Assembly: GCF_050487225.1 (NCBI RefSeq)
Contig: NZ_JBKQGY010000001.1
Location: forward strand, 310,001 to 374,000
DNA: 64,000 nt
Direction of reading: 5' to 3'
Source: Paenalcaligenes sp050487225
GTDB lineage: Bacteria > Pseudomonadota > Gammaproteobacteria > Burkholderiales > Burkholderiaceae_B
Of the stretch, positions 18,417 to 27,293 are shown piece by piece (position 1 is the first letter of the stretch; the number at the start of each line of letters is the position of its first letter). The notes under the pieces were generated by a model. That model saw only the letters and a program-made list of their open reading frames with translations. It ran no database searches and was not told the origin of the DNA. The translations under genes and the position numbers were made by a program.

Positions 18417-18442
18417 ATACCCAGTTGCGGTAAACTGGGTAT
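18417..18442 (+). terminator. Hairpin immediately after sucD
   Basis: 10-bp perfect stem (ATACCCAGTT 18417-18426, AACTGGGTAT 18433-18442) and a 6-nt loop, without a T-tract. It may protect the sucCD mRNA 3' end. Confidence 0.6.
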
Positions 18443-18458
18443 AGGCATGCAAAAAGAA

Positions 18459-18490
18459 GTGCCCTGCATTGCGATGTAGGGCGCTTTTTT
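18459..18490 (+). terminator. Terminator of sucCD
   Basis: GCCCTGCAT / ATGTAGGGC stem with one G-U pair, loop TGCG, followed by CGC and T6. Confidence 0.85.
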
Positions 18491-18593
18491 GATGGTGTAC
18501 TCATCGCATGCGTGAATAGCACTACTTTGCTAGATATAGGGCAACACAAAGCAGGCTATGACCATTATCTAGGTTGAACACTACAGAAACTCA

Positions 18594-19292
18594 ATGATCG
18601 AATTCTTCGAAACGCTCCACTGGGGCGCATTGTTTCAGATCGTTTTAATTGATATTTTGCTGGGCGGTGATAATGCCGTGGTTATCGCGCTAGCGTGCAG
18701 AAATCTTGACCATAAACAACGCATCAAAGGCATATTGTGGGGTACGGTAGGGGCAATTATCCTGCGCGTCCTCTTGATTTTCTTTGCGTTAACCTTACTG
18801 GATATTCCTTTCCTGAAATTGGTAGGGGCCGCGATGTTGTTCTGGATAGGGTTGAGGTTGTTGGTTCCAGACGAGGGCGAACACGGTAATGTGCAAGCGG
18901 GTAGTAGTGTGTGGTCAGCCGTCAAAACCATTTTGATTGCAGACTTTGTCATGAGTCTGGACAACGTGATTGCGATTGCTGGCGCTGCACAAAATACACA
19001 AGCCGATCACCAAATGGTGTATGTGATCTTTGGTTTGCTGCTAAGTGTCCCCATTATTATTTGGGGTAGCACGTTAGTGTTGAAATTGATTGACCGGTTT
19101 CCTGTGCTCATCACCTTGGGCGCGGCCTTATTGGGTTGGATCGCAGGGGGCATGCTGGTGACTGATATCGCTGTGACACGCTATGTGGGCGATATCTCCT
19201 CTACAACGAAGTTGATTGTAGAAGCCTCTGTTGCCGTTATACTGGTCATATTGGGCAAATGGATGGCAATGCGCCAACCTACCATTAAATAA
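18594..19292 (+). CDS. TerC-family integral membrane protein
   Basis: 232 residues with about seven transmembrane helices. The two family signatures with buried acidic residues are visible: DILLGGDNAVVIA near residue 20 and DFVMSLDNVIAIAG near residue 120. TerC-family proteins of this short form (YjbE/YkoY-like) are linked to manganese export and to metalation of secreted enzymes; tellurite resistance is only the historical name. I see no yybP-ykoY (Mn) riboswitch in the 100-bp leader. The metal substrate is inferred from family knowledge, not from this sequence. A small membrane-protein gene starts 12 bp downstream. Confidence 0.88.
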   Translation: MIEFFETLHWGALFQIVLIDILLGGDNAVVIALACRNLDHKQRIKGILWGTVGAIILRVLLIFFALTLLDIPFLKLVGAAMLFWIGLRLLVPDEGEHGNVQAGSSVWSAVKTILIADFVMSLDNVIAIAGAAQNTQADHQMVYVIFGLLLSVPIIIWGSTLVLKLIDRFPVLITLGAALLGWIAGGMLVTDIAVTRYVGDISSTTKLIVEASVAVILVILGKWMAMRQPTIK

Positions 19293-19303
19293 AGGATGAA
19301 ATC

Positions 19304-19429
19304 ATGAGTTTTTTACCTGACTCTGATCGTAAAAAGCATGAATCTGGCCTGTCCCTGCTACAAGGGTTGGCGATTTTGGCTATTTTGGGGATCGTGGGCG
19401 CCGCTGTGGCCCGTTACTTTGCTGGGTAG
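19304..19429 (+). CDS. Small single-span membrane protein (41 residues)
   Basis: ATG 19304 to TAG 19427-19429, 41 codons, preceded by AAAGGATGA (a good ribosome-binding site with correct spacing). The product starts MSFLPDSDRKKHESG, continues as one hydrophobic helix (about residues 18-38, LQGLAILAILGIVGAAVARY) and ends in FAG. The charged N-terminus and a single helix suggest an inner-membrane small protein. It lies between terC and hemC, 9 bp before hemC, so it may be co-transcribed with either. I do not recognise a family. The sequence is coding-like (no rare codons, strong RBS), but 41 residues is short and homologs would be the test. Confidence 0.65.
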   Translation: MSFLPDSDRKKHESGLSLLQGLAILAILGIVGAAVARYFAG

Positions 19430-19437
19430 GAGTTGTT

Positions 19438-20382
19438 TTGTTGGTACCTGATCAGTTGATTATTGCAACACGTGCTAGCCGACTGGCATTGTGGCAGGCC
19501 GAGTTCGTACGTGACTCTTTACAGACACTGTATCCTACCTGCAAGGTTGAGCTGCTGAGTATGACTACTCGCGGTGATCAAATCCTTGATCGCACGCTGT
19601 CTAAAGTGGGTGGTAAGGGGTTGTTCATCAAAGAGCTGGAAGTGGCTTTGTTAGAAGGCAAGGCCCATTTAGCAGTGCACTCCTTAAAAGATGTGCCCTT
19701 TGATCTGCAAAGCCCGTTTGCTTTGCCAGTGATCATGAAACGCGAAGACCCGCGTGATGCTTTTGTATCTAACCACTATGCGTCGCTGGCTGATTTGCCA
19801 GAGGGTGCTGTAGTGGGCACAGCCAGTTTGCGTCGTGAAGCGCAAATACGAGAACGCTACCCACACCTGACCATTAAGCCGTTGCGTGGCAACTTAGACA
19901 CCCGCTTAGGCAAACTGGATAACGGCGATTACGATGCCATTATTTTGGCTGCAGCCGGCTTGATTCGTCTGGGGCTAGCTGAGCGTATACGTTCATTGCT
20001 GTCCCCTGAAGACAGCCTACCTTCAGCAGGCCAAGGCGCGCTGGGTATAGAGATTATGGAAGCTAATGTAGAGCTACAGGCTCTATTGGCCCCCTTAGCA
20101 TGTGCTGAATCTACAGCGCGTGCGCTGGCTGAACGTACCGTGTCACGCTTGTTGGGTGGTTCATGCCAAGTGCCAATGGCGGCGTATGCCACCATTGAGA
20201 ACGATCAATTGTATTTGCGTGCATTGGTTGCCGAGCCTGACGGATCACGCATTATTCGCGCAGAAGCCCGTGGTAATGCTGACGATGCTGTTGCATTGGG
20301 TACTCAAGTAGCCAATGCGCTCTTAGCAGATGGGGCTAAAGACATTTTGTCTAGATTGTCCATTGCGAGCAGCGAGAACTAA
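19438..20382 (+). CDS. hemC: Porphobilinogen deaminase (hydroxymethylbilane synthase)
   Basis: 314 residues. It polymerises four porphobilinogens to hydroxymethylbilane. It shows the family N-terminus LIIATRASRLALWQAEFVRD, SLKDVPFDL, the arginine-rich substrate loop (TASLRREAQIRERYPHL) and GGSCQVPMAAYA with the cysteine that carries the dipyrromethane cofactor. The start codon is TTG, at 19438 or the adjacent 19441; GGAG at 19429-19432 supports both. It is first in a hemC-hemD-hemX-hemY run with 3-, 17- and 3-bp gaps. The use of TTG may lower its translation relative to the small gene just upstream. Confidence 0.96.
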   Translation: MLVPDQLIIATRASRLALWQAEFVRDSLQTLYPTCKVELLSMTTRGDQILDRTLSKVGGKGLFIKELEVALLEGKAHLAVHSLKDVPFDLQSPFALPVIMKREDPRDAFVSNHYASLADLPEGAVVGTASLRREAQIRERYPHLTIKPLRGNLDTRLGKLDNGDYDAIILAAAGLIRLGLAERIRSLLSPEDSLPSAGQGALGIEIMEANVELQALLAPLACAESTARALAERTVSRLLGGSCQVPMAAYATIENDQLYLRALVAEPDGSRIIRAEARGNADDAVALGTQVANALLADGAKDILSRLSIASSEN

Positions 20383-20385
20383 CGC

Positions 20386-21201
20386 GTGAGCGAAGGGCGT
20401 TCTGCTACCGCCATACTGACTCGTCCAGAAGGCCGTAACCAAGCCTTGCAGGAGGCCTTGCAGCAGCAGGGCCAGCAAAGCTTGGTGCTGCCTGCCTTAG
20501 TGCTAGAAGAACAGCAGCACAACTTTGATCCTTTGATACATCACCCTTCTTTGTTTGACCTGGTGGTGTTTGTCAGCAGCCAAGCGGCACTCAGTTACCT
20601 CAATATCATTGCGCAGCACGGCATTGCTTGGCCGGCCACTGTGCGAGTCGCAGGCGTGGGTCAAGCGAGCATCGTACCGTTTCGCGAACAGCGCGTGGTA
20701 TCGGAACAACTGTTGTTGTACCCCGCTAGTCATACTGCACAAGATTCCGAGGCATTATGGAGCGTGTTGCAACCCCACCTCTCTACACTGCGTAATGTGT
20801 TGGTAGTGCGAGGCCAGAAAGGCCGTGAATGGTTGGGGGCAGCGCTAGAGGCAGAAGGAAAGCAGGTGCAGCGTTTAACGGTCTATCAGCGCCAACCAGC
20901 GTTATGGACGGGTGAGGACGTCGTGCAGTTGCAGCAGGCGTTGTTGTCTACACAATGCTCCATCTTATTTAGCAGTTCCGAAAGTGTCGCAGCGATTTTG
21001 GATAACCTATGCCGTCTGGGTTTAGAGCAGTATTGGGCCAAGGTAGGTGGCGTAGTCATTCACGAACGCATAGGGAAACGACTACAATCGGAACAAGAGA
21101 AGCGGAATTTGGCCCCGTTACAAAGGCTGCGTTATGCTTCACCTAGTGTGGAGTCCATGTGCGCGGCCTTTACTGAGCTGGCCAGCGTCAACAAAACGTA
21201 A
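20386..21201 (+). CDS. hemD: Uroporphyrinogen-III synthase
   Basis: 271 residues, GTG start 3 bp after the hemC stop. It cyclises hydroxymethylbilane with inversion of ring D to give uroporphyrinogen III. The HemD fold is weakly conserved, but AILTRPEGRNQAL at the N-terminus, DLVVFVSSQAALSYL, GQKGREWLGAALEAEGKQVQRLTVYQR and ILFSSSESVAAIL are typical. Its position between hemC and hemX confirms the call. Confidence 0.93.
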   Translation: MSEGRSATAILTRPEGRNQALQEALQQQGQQSLVLPALVLEEQQHNFDPLIHHPSLFDLVVFVSSQAALSYLNIIAQHGIAWPATVRVAGVGQASIVPFREQRVVSEQLLLYPASHTAQDSEALWSVLQPHLSTLRNVLVVRGQKGREWLGAALEAEGKQVQRLTVYQRQPALWTGEDVVQLQQALLSTQCSILFSSSESVAAILDNLCRLGLEQYWAKVGGVVIHERIGKRLQSEQEKRNLAPLQRLRYASPSVESMCAAFTELASVNKT

Positions 21202-21218
21202 TCGGATTACATCTTGCT

Positions 21219-22583
21219 ATGACAGATAAAACAGATAAAACACCTGAAATCGATCCGTCTCAGCCCGAGAAGGCCACTGTGCAGGATACGCCTGCCACAG
21301 TAGGCGCTGAGCATACCGGCAAGAAAAGCACCTATTTTTCGCAGAATGACACTGCCAAGCAGCCGGCGGCTAAAAGCAAGCATGGCTTAACCGTATTGGC
21401 GGCAGCGATTGTGTTGGCACTGGTGGGTGGCGGTGTCTGGTATGGCCAACAGCAGCAAAAAGACTACGTTGACCTTGAGCGTCAACTGCAGGCGAATATT
21501 CAGGCTAGCAACAAAGCGGTAGACCAAGTACAGCAGGTGCAGTCTCAATTACGCGATCTGCAACAAAAATATCAGCAATTGCAGCGTGAATTGGCCGATA
21601 GCCAAGAACGCACTCAAGATTTACATCAGGCTTTCCAGACGCTCACTGATGCGGGCGGCCAGCAAGCGCTGTTAAATGACGTCGAGCATTTGGTGAATCT
21701 GGCTCAGCAGCAATTACTGATAGGCGGTAACGTCAATAATGCGATTGTGTCCATGGAAACAGCGCAAGCGCGTTTGGCTCGTGCCAACCGACCTACCTTG
21801 GCCTCATTGCAGCAAACCATTAATGGTGATTTGCAACGCCTACGCGCCATTACTGTGGTCGATGTGTCCTCGCTATCCCGTCAATTAGATACCTTGCAGG
21901 CAGAGCTAAACCGCGCTGTGTTGCTAGCGCCTGATGCAGCGGTGGAAGAAAACGAAGATACCGCATCAGAACCAACGATTCCAGAGCCAGTGTTTACTGA
22001 AGAAACACCCTGGTGGGAACGTACGGCCAAACAAAGCTGGTACTGGGTAGAGCGTGGTTGGGATGCCGTATCTCAAGACCTCGGCGATCTGGTGTCTGTG
22101 CGCCGTATTGATGATGCGTCTGCGTTGTTGTTGTCTCCTGAGCAAGCCGACCGTTTGCGCGATAACCTACGTTTACGTATCACCACGGCACGTTTGGCGC
22201 TGATGACGGGCCAACCGTTGGTGTGGCAGTCTGAAATGAATGCCGTGTTGGCCGTGTTGCAACAACGTTTTGATGTGCAAACAGGTGCTGGCGCAGAAGC
22301 ACTGCAATTGACGCGAAGCCTGCTAGAAATGCCTATAGTGACCCATCTGCCTACCTTGGATAACAGCCTGCAGGCCTTGGAATCCATGATGCAGAAAGAG
22401 GCTGTGGACGATGAAACAGCCGCTGCAAATGAGGCAGATGAACCTGCCGAAGCGGGTACAGTGGTCGAGGAGCAAGAGGAAGCAGGGGACGCTGTAGAGA
22501 CGGTAGAGGATCAACCTGACGCCACTACTGAGAATGCGACTCAAGCTGCATTGCGCACACTGGCCACCCCTTTTCAAGGATAA
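21219..22583 (+). CDS. hemX: HemX-family protein (heme-operon membrane protein)
   Basis: 454 residues. A hydrophilic N-terminal tail of about 55 residues, one transmembrane helix (about 56-75), a coiled coil (about 80-145, rich in Gln/Leu heptads) and a periplasmic helical domain with WWERTAKQSWYWVERGW. It ends with an acidic, low-complexity tail. It is often annotated as uroporphyrinogen-III C-methyltransferase, but it has none of the SAM-binding motifs of that enzyme. Its exact role is unsettled; association with heme synthesis rests on the conserved operon position. Confidence 0.9.
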   Translation: MTDKTDKTPEIDPSQPEKATVQDTPATVGAEHTGKKSTYFSQNDTAKQPAAKSKHGLTVLAAAIVLALVGGGVWYGQQQQKDYVDLERQLQANIQASNKAVDQVQQVQSQLRDLQQKYQQLQRELADSQERTQDLHQAFQTLTDAGGQQALLNDVEHLVNLAQQQLLIGGNVNNAIVSMETAQARLARANRPTLASLQQTINGDLQRLRAITVVDVSSLSRQLDTLQAELNRAVLLAPDAAVEENEDTASEPTIPEPVFTEETPWWERTAKQSWYWVERGWDAVSQDLGDLVSVRRIDDASALLLSPEQADRLRDNLRLRITTARLALMTGQPLVWQSEMNAVLAVLQQRFDVQTGAGAEALQLTRSLLEMPIVTHLPTLDNSLQALESMMQKEAVDDETAAANEADEPAEAGTVVEEQEEAGDAVETVEDQPDATTENATQAALRTLATPFQG

Positions 22584-22586
22584 GTC

Positions 22587-24089
22587 ATGAGAGCCTGGAT
22601 TTGGACGCTGGTAGTATTAATTGCGGCGGTGACTCTGGCGCTGGTATTGCGTGAGCACAGCGGTAACGTGGTGGTGCTGGTGCCGCCATATCGTGTGTCG
22701 TTCGGCTTAAACTTTGCCGTCGTGGCCGCCATTGTCATTTTTATCGTGCTGTATGTGGCGCTACGCTTCATCAGCTGGATTTCCGGTAGCCCTGAGCGCT
22801 TTCGCTTGTGGCGTGGCCGTAGAGCCCAAAACCGTGACCGTGCTTTGTTGGAAAGCGGTTGGTTAAATGTGCTGGAAGGTCGCTACGATCAAGCCGAAAA
22901 AGATCTCACCAAGTTGTTGGCTAAAACACGTTCGCACAGCAGTCGCGTGCTGGCAGGCTTGGCCAGTGCTAGAGCCGCCCATAATCAGGGCGAGTATCAA
23001 CGCCGTGACGAACAGTTCAAGCAAGTACAAGACGAAGCGGCTAAAGACGAGCGTTTGAAAGTGGCCGCCGCAACAGCAATGGCTGAAATGTGGTTGGATC
23101 AAGGTAACCCTCAAGAAGCGGTCGCATTGTTGCAGCCTTTACAAGACGTGAATGCCCGCTTTTTGCATACGACTCGCTTGTTGTTACGTGCTTACCGCCA
23201 GCTAGGGCAACACGATCAGGTGTATGAATTGACGCGTCTCTTGGTGCGCCGTAGTGCGATTGATAGAGATGAAGCCTTAGCAGCGATAGAAGAAGCCGCT
23301 GCGGCACGTATTAAAGTAGGCGGCATTGAGCAGTTTAAAACGATCTGGGGCGACTTACGTGCCGACGAAAAAACACTGCCAATTGTGGCCTTGGCTGCTG
23401 CGCAAGTGAAAGCGGAAGCCGATGAGTACGATGATGCTGCTCGTATTCTGGAAGCCGCCATCAATGTGCGTTTCGAGCCTTCATTGATCATGGCCTATGC
23501 GAATTGCACGCCAGAACACTATGCGCGCCGTTTGAGCAAAGCCGAAGAATGGCTGCGTAAGTACCCCAACGATGCCGATTTGTTGGCCGCTTTAGGTCAA
23601 CTGTGTTTGACTGGTCAGTTGTGGGGGCAGGGCGAGCACTACCTGAAACGCAGCATGAAAATCCGCAACGACATGCGTATTCATGCGCTGTTGGGTAACT
23701 TGTACGACGGTTTAGGCCGTAGCCAAGATGCGATGCGTCACTGGCAATTAGCCTCTGCTGTAGTAGTAGGTGCATTGCCTAGCGTGCGTACCAGCCGCTC
23801 TTTGCCTGCTGCCGAGACTCAGGCCGATCCCGACATTGTAGACACGGCATTTGCACCTGATGCGGTTATCACTGACCCTTCAGAGGTGCAGCCATTGGCT
23901 GCTAGCGCGGCTGATTTCTATTCTGAAGACTCAACCAGCCCTACACCGGCGGTTGAGGTTGTAGCACCCGCTTCCACAACACCGGCAGCAAGTTCATCTA
24001 ACGATGATGACGAGTATTTTGACTCGGCCTTGCCACCAGGGGTGGACACCAGCATTATTTCTGACCGCCCTGATCGCAGGGTTGATTAA
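22587..24089 (+). CDS. hemY: HemY-family TPR membrane protein
   Basis: 500 residues. Two N-terminal transmembrane helices (about 2-23 and 42-63) precede a cytoplasmic array of tetratricopeptide-like helices (LLESGWLNVLEGRYDQAEKDL, AEEWLRKYPNDADLLAALGQL). An acidic, Pro/Ala/Thr-rich tail of about 90 residues follows. It starts 3 bp after hemX. HemY is thought to scaffold or regulate late steps of heme synthesis; it is not protoporphyrinogen oxidase, despite the shared symbol with Bacillus hemY. The tail is variable in this family. Confidence 0.92.
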   Translation: MRAWIWTLVVLIAAVTLALVLREHSGNVVVLVPPYRVSFGLNFAVVAAIVIFIVLYVALRFISWISGSPERFRLWRGRRAQNRDRALLESGWLNVLEGRYDQAEKDLTKLLAKTRSHSSRVLAGLASARAAHNQGEYQRRDEQFKQVQDEAAKDERLKVAAATAMAEMWLDQGNPQEAVALLQPLQDVNARFLHTTRLLLRAYRQLGQHDQVYELTRLLVRRSAIDRDEALAAIEEAAAARIKVGGIEQFKTIWGDLRADEKTLPIVALAAAQVKAEADEYDDAARILEAAINVRFEPSLIMAYANCTPEHYARRLSKAEEWLRKYPNDADLLAALGQLCLTGQLWGQGEHYLKRSMKIRNDMRIHALLGNLYDGLGRSQDAMRHWQLASAVVVGALPSVRTSRSLPAAETQADPDIVDTAFAPDAVITDPSEVQPLAASAADFYSEDSTSPTPAVEVVAPASTTPAASSSNDDDEYFDSALPPGVDTSIISDRPDRRVD

Positions 24090-24109
24090 TCATTATTGAA
24101 GGTTCGCTC

Positions 24110-24646
24110 ATGAGCTTAAATCTCGTCACCCCCGGTGCTAATGCACCGGAAGAGTTCAACGTCATCATCGAAATTCCTATGAATTCCGATCCAGTGAAGT
24201 ACGAAGTGGACGACGAAACTGGCGCGATCTTTGTTGATCGTTTCATGTTGGCCGCTATGCACTACCCAGTGAACTACGGTTACGTGCCACAAACTATCGC
24301 TGACGATGGTGACCCAGCTGACGTGTTGGTATTGGCTCCATTCCCAATCCAAATCGGTGCTGTAGTGAAATGCCGCGCGATTGGCGTATTGATGATGGAA
24401 GATGAAGGTGGTGGCGATTCTAAAGTATTGGCCGTACCAGTAACCAAACTGTACCCTCCATACCGTCACATTAATGGCCCAGACGATCTGCCAGAAGAAG
24501 AATTGGCTCGTTTGAAACACTTCTTTGAGCGTTACAAAGACCTGGAAAAAGGTAAATGGGTCAAAGTAAACGGTTGGGAAGGTGTTGAGTCTGCGAAACG
24601 TGAGATTTCCAACAGCATCGCTCGCTTCCAAGAAGGACAAAAATAA
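24110..24646 (+). CDS. ppa: Inorganic pyrophosphatase (family I)
   Basis: 178 residues, the normal bacterial length. It hydrolyses pyrophosphate to two phosphates, pulling biosynthetic reactions forward. The signature DDGDPADVLVL (metal-binding aspartates), VDRFMLAAMHYPVNYGYVP and a C-terminal KVNGWEGVESAKREI are all present. A GAAGG ribosome-binding site precedes ATG 24110. It is followed by the FAH-family hydrolase gene after one base. Confidence 0.98.
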   Translation: MSLNLVTPGANAPEEFNVIIEIPMNSDPVKYEVDDETGAIFVDRFMLAAMHYPVNYGYVPQTIADDGDPADVLVLAPFPIQIGAVVKCRAIGVLMMEDEGGGDSKVLAVPVTKLYPPYRHINGPDDLPEEELARLKHFFERYKDLEKGKWVKVNGWEGVESAKREISNSIARFQEGQK

Positions 24647-24647
24647 A

Positions 24648-25349
24648 ATGACTTGGGCAATCCAACCACAGGAAGTCGTTGGGCTAGAGGTGACAGGCAG
24701 TGAGCAGCGTTTTCCGGTAAACCGCATTTTTTGTGTAGGCCGGAACTACGCTGAGCACGCTCAGGAAATGGGTCATAGCGGACGCGAAGACCCATTCTTC
24801 TTTGCCAAACCAGCGGGTGCGGTATGGGCGATGGGTACTGATTCAGCACCTGTATGGCCTTATCCAGTACAAAGCCAAGATGTACACCATGAGGTAGAAC
24901 TTGTGGTGGCATTGGGCTCTGGCGGCAAGGACCTTAGCCTAGAGCAAGCTGAGCAGAGCATTTGGGGTTATGCCATTGGTTTGGACATGACGCAGCGAGA
25001 TGTGCAGACTCAGTTGAAAAAACAAGGTAGGCCTTGGGAAGTGGGTAAAGCATTTGATGCATCAGCGCCTATGGGGCCCTTGCATCCACGTGCGGCGTTT
25101 GGCGTACTGACCAAAGGGGCTATTAGCTTGGATATCAATGGTGAGCGTAGACAATCTGGTGATATCAACCAGATGATCTGGCCTATTGTTGAAACCATTG
25201 CCTACTTGTCTACGCGCTTTACCTTGCAGGCAGGTGATTTGATCATGACAGGCACGCCAGCAGGCGTAGGCCCTGTGCAGATCGGTGACGTGCTGACAGC
25301 AACAGTAGAGGGTTTAGGCAGCGTACAGTTAACGGTAGGGCGTTCGTAA
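24648..25349 (+). CDS. Fumarylacetoacetate hydrolase-family protein
   Basis: 233 residues from ATG 24648, directly after the ppa stop. An in-frame start further upstream would lie inside ppa and is rejected. The sequence has the small FAH fold: IFCVGRNYAEHAQEMG, metal ligands in the HHEVELVVALG segment, GYAIGLDMTQRD and MTGTPAGVGPV. Such proteins hydrolyse or decarboxylate acylpyruvates (for example fumarylpyruvate) or oxaloacetate. The substrate cannot be fixed, and the context with ppa offers no pathway clue. Some members of this short type act as oxaloacetate tautomerases or decarboxylases. Confidence 0.88.
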   Translation: MTWAIQPQEVVGLEVTGSEQRFPVNRIFCVGRNYAEHAQEMGHSGREDPFFFAKPAGAVWAMGTDSAPVWPYPVQSQDVHHEVELVVALGSGGKDLSLEQAEQSIWGYAIGLDMTQRDVQTQLKKQGRPWEVGKAFDASAPMGPLHPRAAFGVLTKGAISLDINGERRQSGDINQMIWPIVETIAYLSTRFTLQAGDLIMTGTPAGVGPVQIGDVLTATVEGLGSVQLTVGRS

Positions 25350-25369
25350 CGAGCGAACACTACCGTAGC

Positions 25370-25407
25370 AACCCGGTTTTGCAGCATAGCTCAACCGGGT
25401 TTTTTTA
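25370..25407 (+). terminator. Terminator after the FAH-family gene
   Basis: AACCCGGTT (25370-25378) pairs with AACCGGGTT (25393-25401), with a T7 run after the right arm. Confidence 0.88.
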
Positions 25408-25417
25408 TGGATGACAC

Positions 25418-26617
25418 ATGAAGCACGCAGCACAGCAACGTGGTTGGAAAGCCGTACCGGGCGGGGTTTGGGCGCTGGGTTTTGTTTCTATGTTGATGGA
25501 TATTTCGTCGGAAATGATCCATGCTTTATTGCCTATCTACATGGTAACGGTATTGGGTACATCAGCGCTCAGTGTGGGCTTTATTGAGGGCATAGCCGAG
25601 GCCGTGGCATCCGTCACTAAAGTATTCTCGGGGGCGGTAAGTGATAGGTTAGGCAAACGTAAGATCTTGGCGGTATGTGGTTATGGACTGGGAGCCTTAA
25701 CCAAACCCGTATTTCCCTTGGCAGGGACATTGGGTTGGCTGGTGGGAGCGAGGTTCGTAGACCGTATAGGTAAAGGCATACGGGGTGCGCCACGTGATGC
25801 TTTAGTGGCGGATATCACGCCTGCAGAGCTACGTGGTGCGGCCTTTGGTTTACGCCAAACCTTAGACACTATAGGTGCATTTTTAGGACCATTGTTGGTC
25901 ATAGGGTTGATGTGGCTAACCGCAGACTCGTTCCAAAGCGTATTTTGGATTGCTGTCATTCCGGCATTCTTAGCGGTATTTGTGCTGATTGTGTATGTCA
26001 AAGACCCAGCGCCAAGCTCATTAAAAAAAGATCCTAAAAAGGTCTTGAAATGGCATGATTTAGTGAAGCTAGGTAGTGATTACTGGTGGGTGGCTGGGGT
26101 AGGGGGCGTATTTGCCTTAGCGCGTTTCAGCGAAGCCTTTTTGATCTTGCGCGCCGATGCCGTAGGCATAGAAATTATGTGGACGCCCATAGTGCTGGTG
26201 TTGATGAGTCTAGCGTTTTCGATATCTGCGTATCCTGCTGGTGCTTTATCCGACCGCATTAATAGAATCAGCGTGTTGGGTATAGGTTTGGTGCTATTGA
26301 TTGCAGCCGATTTGGTGATTGCGCTAGTGCCAGGTTTAACCGGTTTGCTCGTGGGTGTGGTGTTGTGGGGGCTGCATATGGGCTTTACCCAAGGGCTGTT
26401 TGCGGCCTTGATTGCCGATTGTGCACCCACAGAATTACGCGGTACGGCTTTTGGTATGTTCAACCTGTTAACCGGTATTGCGCTCTTTATTGCCAGTGTC
26501 GTAGCTGGTTTGCTGTGGGATGTGGTGGGTTTTCAAGGTACGTTCCTTGTGGGGGCGGGCTTTGCTGTGTTGACTGCTGTGGGGTTGGTCGCCTTAAAGC
26601 ACAAAACGTCCTTATAA
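25418..26617 (+). CDS. Major facilitator superfamily transporter
   Basis: 399 residues, about 11-12 transmembrane helices. MFS motif A is visible between helices 2 and 3 (GAVSDRLGKRK) and again in the second half (GALSDRINR). DRIGKGIRGAPRDALVAD and MDISSEMIHALLPIYMV are typical of a drug/proton antiporter-like MFS subfamily common in proteobacteria. The substrate is unknown. It starts 10 bp after the preceding terminator and is followed by its own terminator, so it is a single-gene unit. Confidence 0.9.
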   Translation: MKHAAQQRGWKAVPGGVWALGFVSMLMDISSEMIHALLPIYMVTVLGTSALSVGFIEGIAEAVASVTKVFSGAVSDRLGKRKILAVCGYGLGALTKPVFPLAGTLGWLVGARFVDRIGKGIRGAPRDALVADITPAELRGAAFGLRQTLDTIGAFLGPLLVIGLMWLTADSFQSVFWIAVIPAFLAVFVLIVYVKDPAPSSLKKDPKKVLKWHDLVKLGSDYWWVAGVGGVFALARFSEAFLILRADAVGIEIMWTPIVLVLMSLAFSISAYPAGALSDRINRISVLGIGLVLLIAADLVIALVPGLTGLLVGVVLWGLHMGFTQGLFAALIADCAPTELRGTAFGMFNLLTGIALFIASVVAGLLWDVVGFQGTFLVGAGFAVLTAVGLVALKHKTSL

Positions 26618-26643
26618 GGTGCTGCAGATTACCGCAATACAAC

Positions 26644-26682
26644 AAAGACACCATGCCTAGTAGACAGCGCATGGTGTCTTTA
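26644..26682 (+). terminator. Terminator after the MFS gene
   Basis: 12-bp perfect stem (AAAGACACCATG 26644-26655, CATGGTGTCTTT 26670-26681) with a 14-nt loop. Confidence 0.8.
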
Positions 26683-26753
26683 TGTGGCCATGTGTAAAGT
26701 AGAGCAAGAGTGAATATATCCATGGGTTTATAGAGGGCAGAGAGGCATTCAGG

Positions 26754-27164
26754 ATGAACGTAGTTGTACAAGAAGAAAGCACTGGATGTGGTATTGCATC
26801 AGTCGCCAATATTGTTGGTAAAACATACGCAGAAATGAAGGCTATTGCCAATGCAATGGGCATTTACGCGGAAGATACATCGCTATGGTCGGATACCAAC
26901 TATGTACGCAGATTGTTACGCCATGAGGGCATCAAGACTTCTACGGATGAGCTACCTTTTGAGTCATGGGAAACACTGCCCAATACCGCGTTGTTATCCA
27001 TTAAACACCATCAAGAAAATGGGAAAGACTTCTGGCATTGGGTAGTGTTTAAACGCGTAGAAGGCGCGGCGGTAGTGTTGGACTCTGCCAGTTACTTGCC
27101 GTCGAACATACGTAAAGATTTTTCCGCTATGCAGCCTAAGTGGTTTATTACGGTAGAGGCATAA
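26754..27164 (+). CDS. C39-like papain-fold protein, stand-alone
   Basis: 136 residues, no signal peptide. The arrangement fits a papain-like C39 fold: Gln6 (oxyanion), the nucleophile Cys12 in STGCGIASVANI, His95 in HWVVFK and Asp110 in VLDSAS. C39 domains usually cut after double-glycine leaders inside peptide exporters, or occur as stand-alone cysteine peptidases; inactive versions are common. There is no ABC transporter or leader-peptide gene nearby. A ribosome-binding-like AGAGG lies 11 bp upstream. It opens the accessory stretch before tRNA-fMet. Enzyme activity is inferred from spacing of the triad only. Confidence 0.7.
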   Translation: MNVVVQEESTGCGIASVANIVGKTYAEMKAIANAMGIYAEDTSLWSDTNYVRRLLRHEGIKTSTDELPFESWETLPNTALLSIKHHQENGKDFWHWVVFKRVEGAAVVLDSASYLPSNIRKDFSAMQPKWFITVEA

Positions 27165-27293
27165 CGCACAGTGTAGTGGTGAGGCTGGCTGTATTCGTTG
27201 CAGAGCGTGACGGTCTTGTCATGTGCACAGGTGGCCTGCGCTGTATACTGAGCCACTTTTTAGGTAAACGACTAACGTGGGTTAGGGGCATGT

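Noticed and set aside
18490..18593. Possible manganese (yybP-ykoY) riboswitch before the TerC-family gene
   Set aside because: The leader is short and lacks the conserved paired motifs and hairpin of that riboswitch class.
21219..22583. Uroporphyrinogen-III methyltransferase activity for HemX
   Set aside because: No SAM-binding motifs; the usual annotation by name is misleading.
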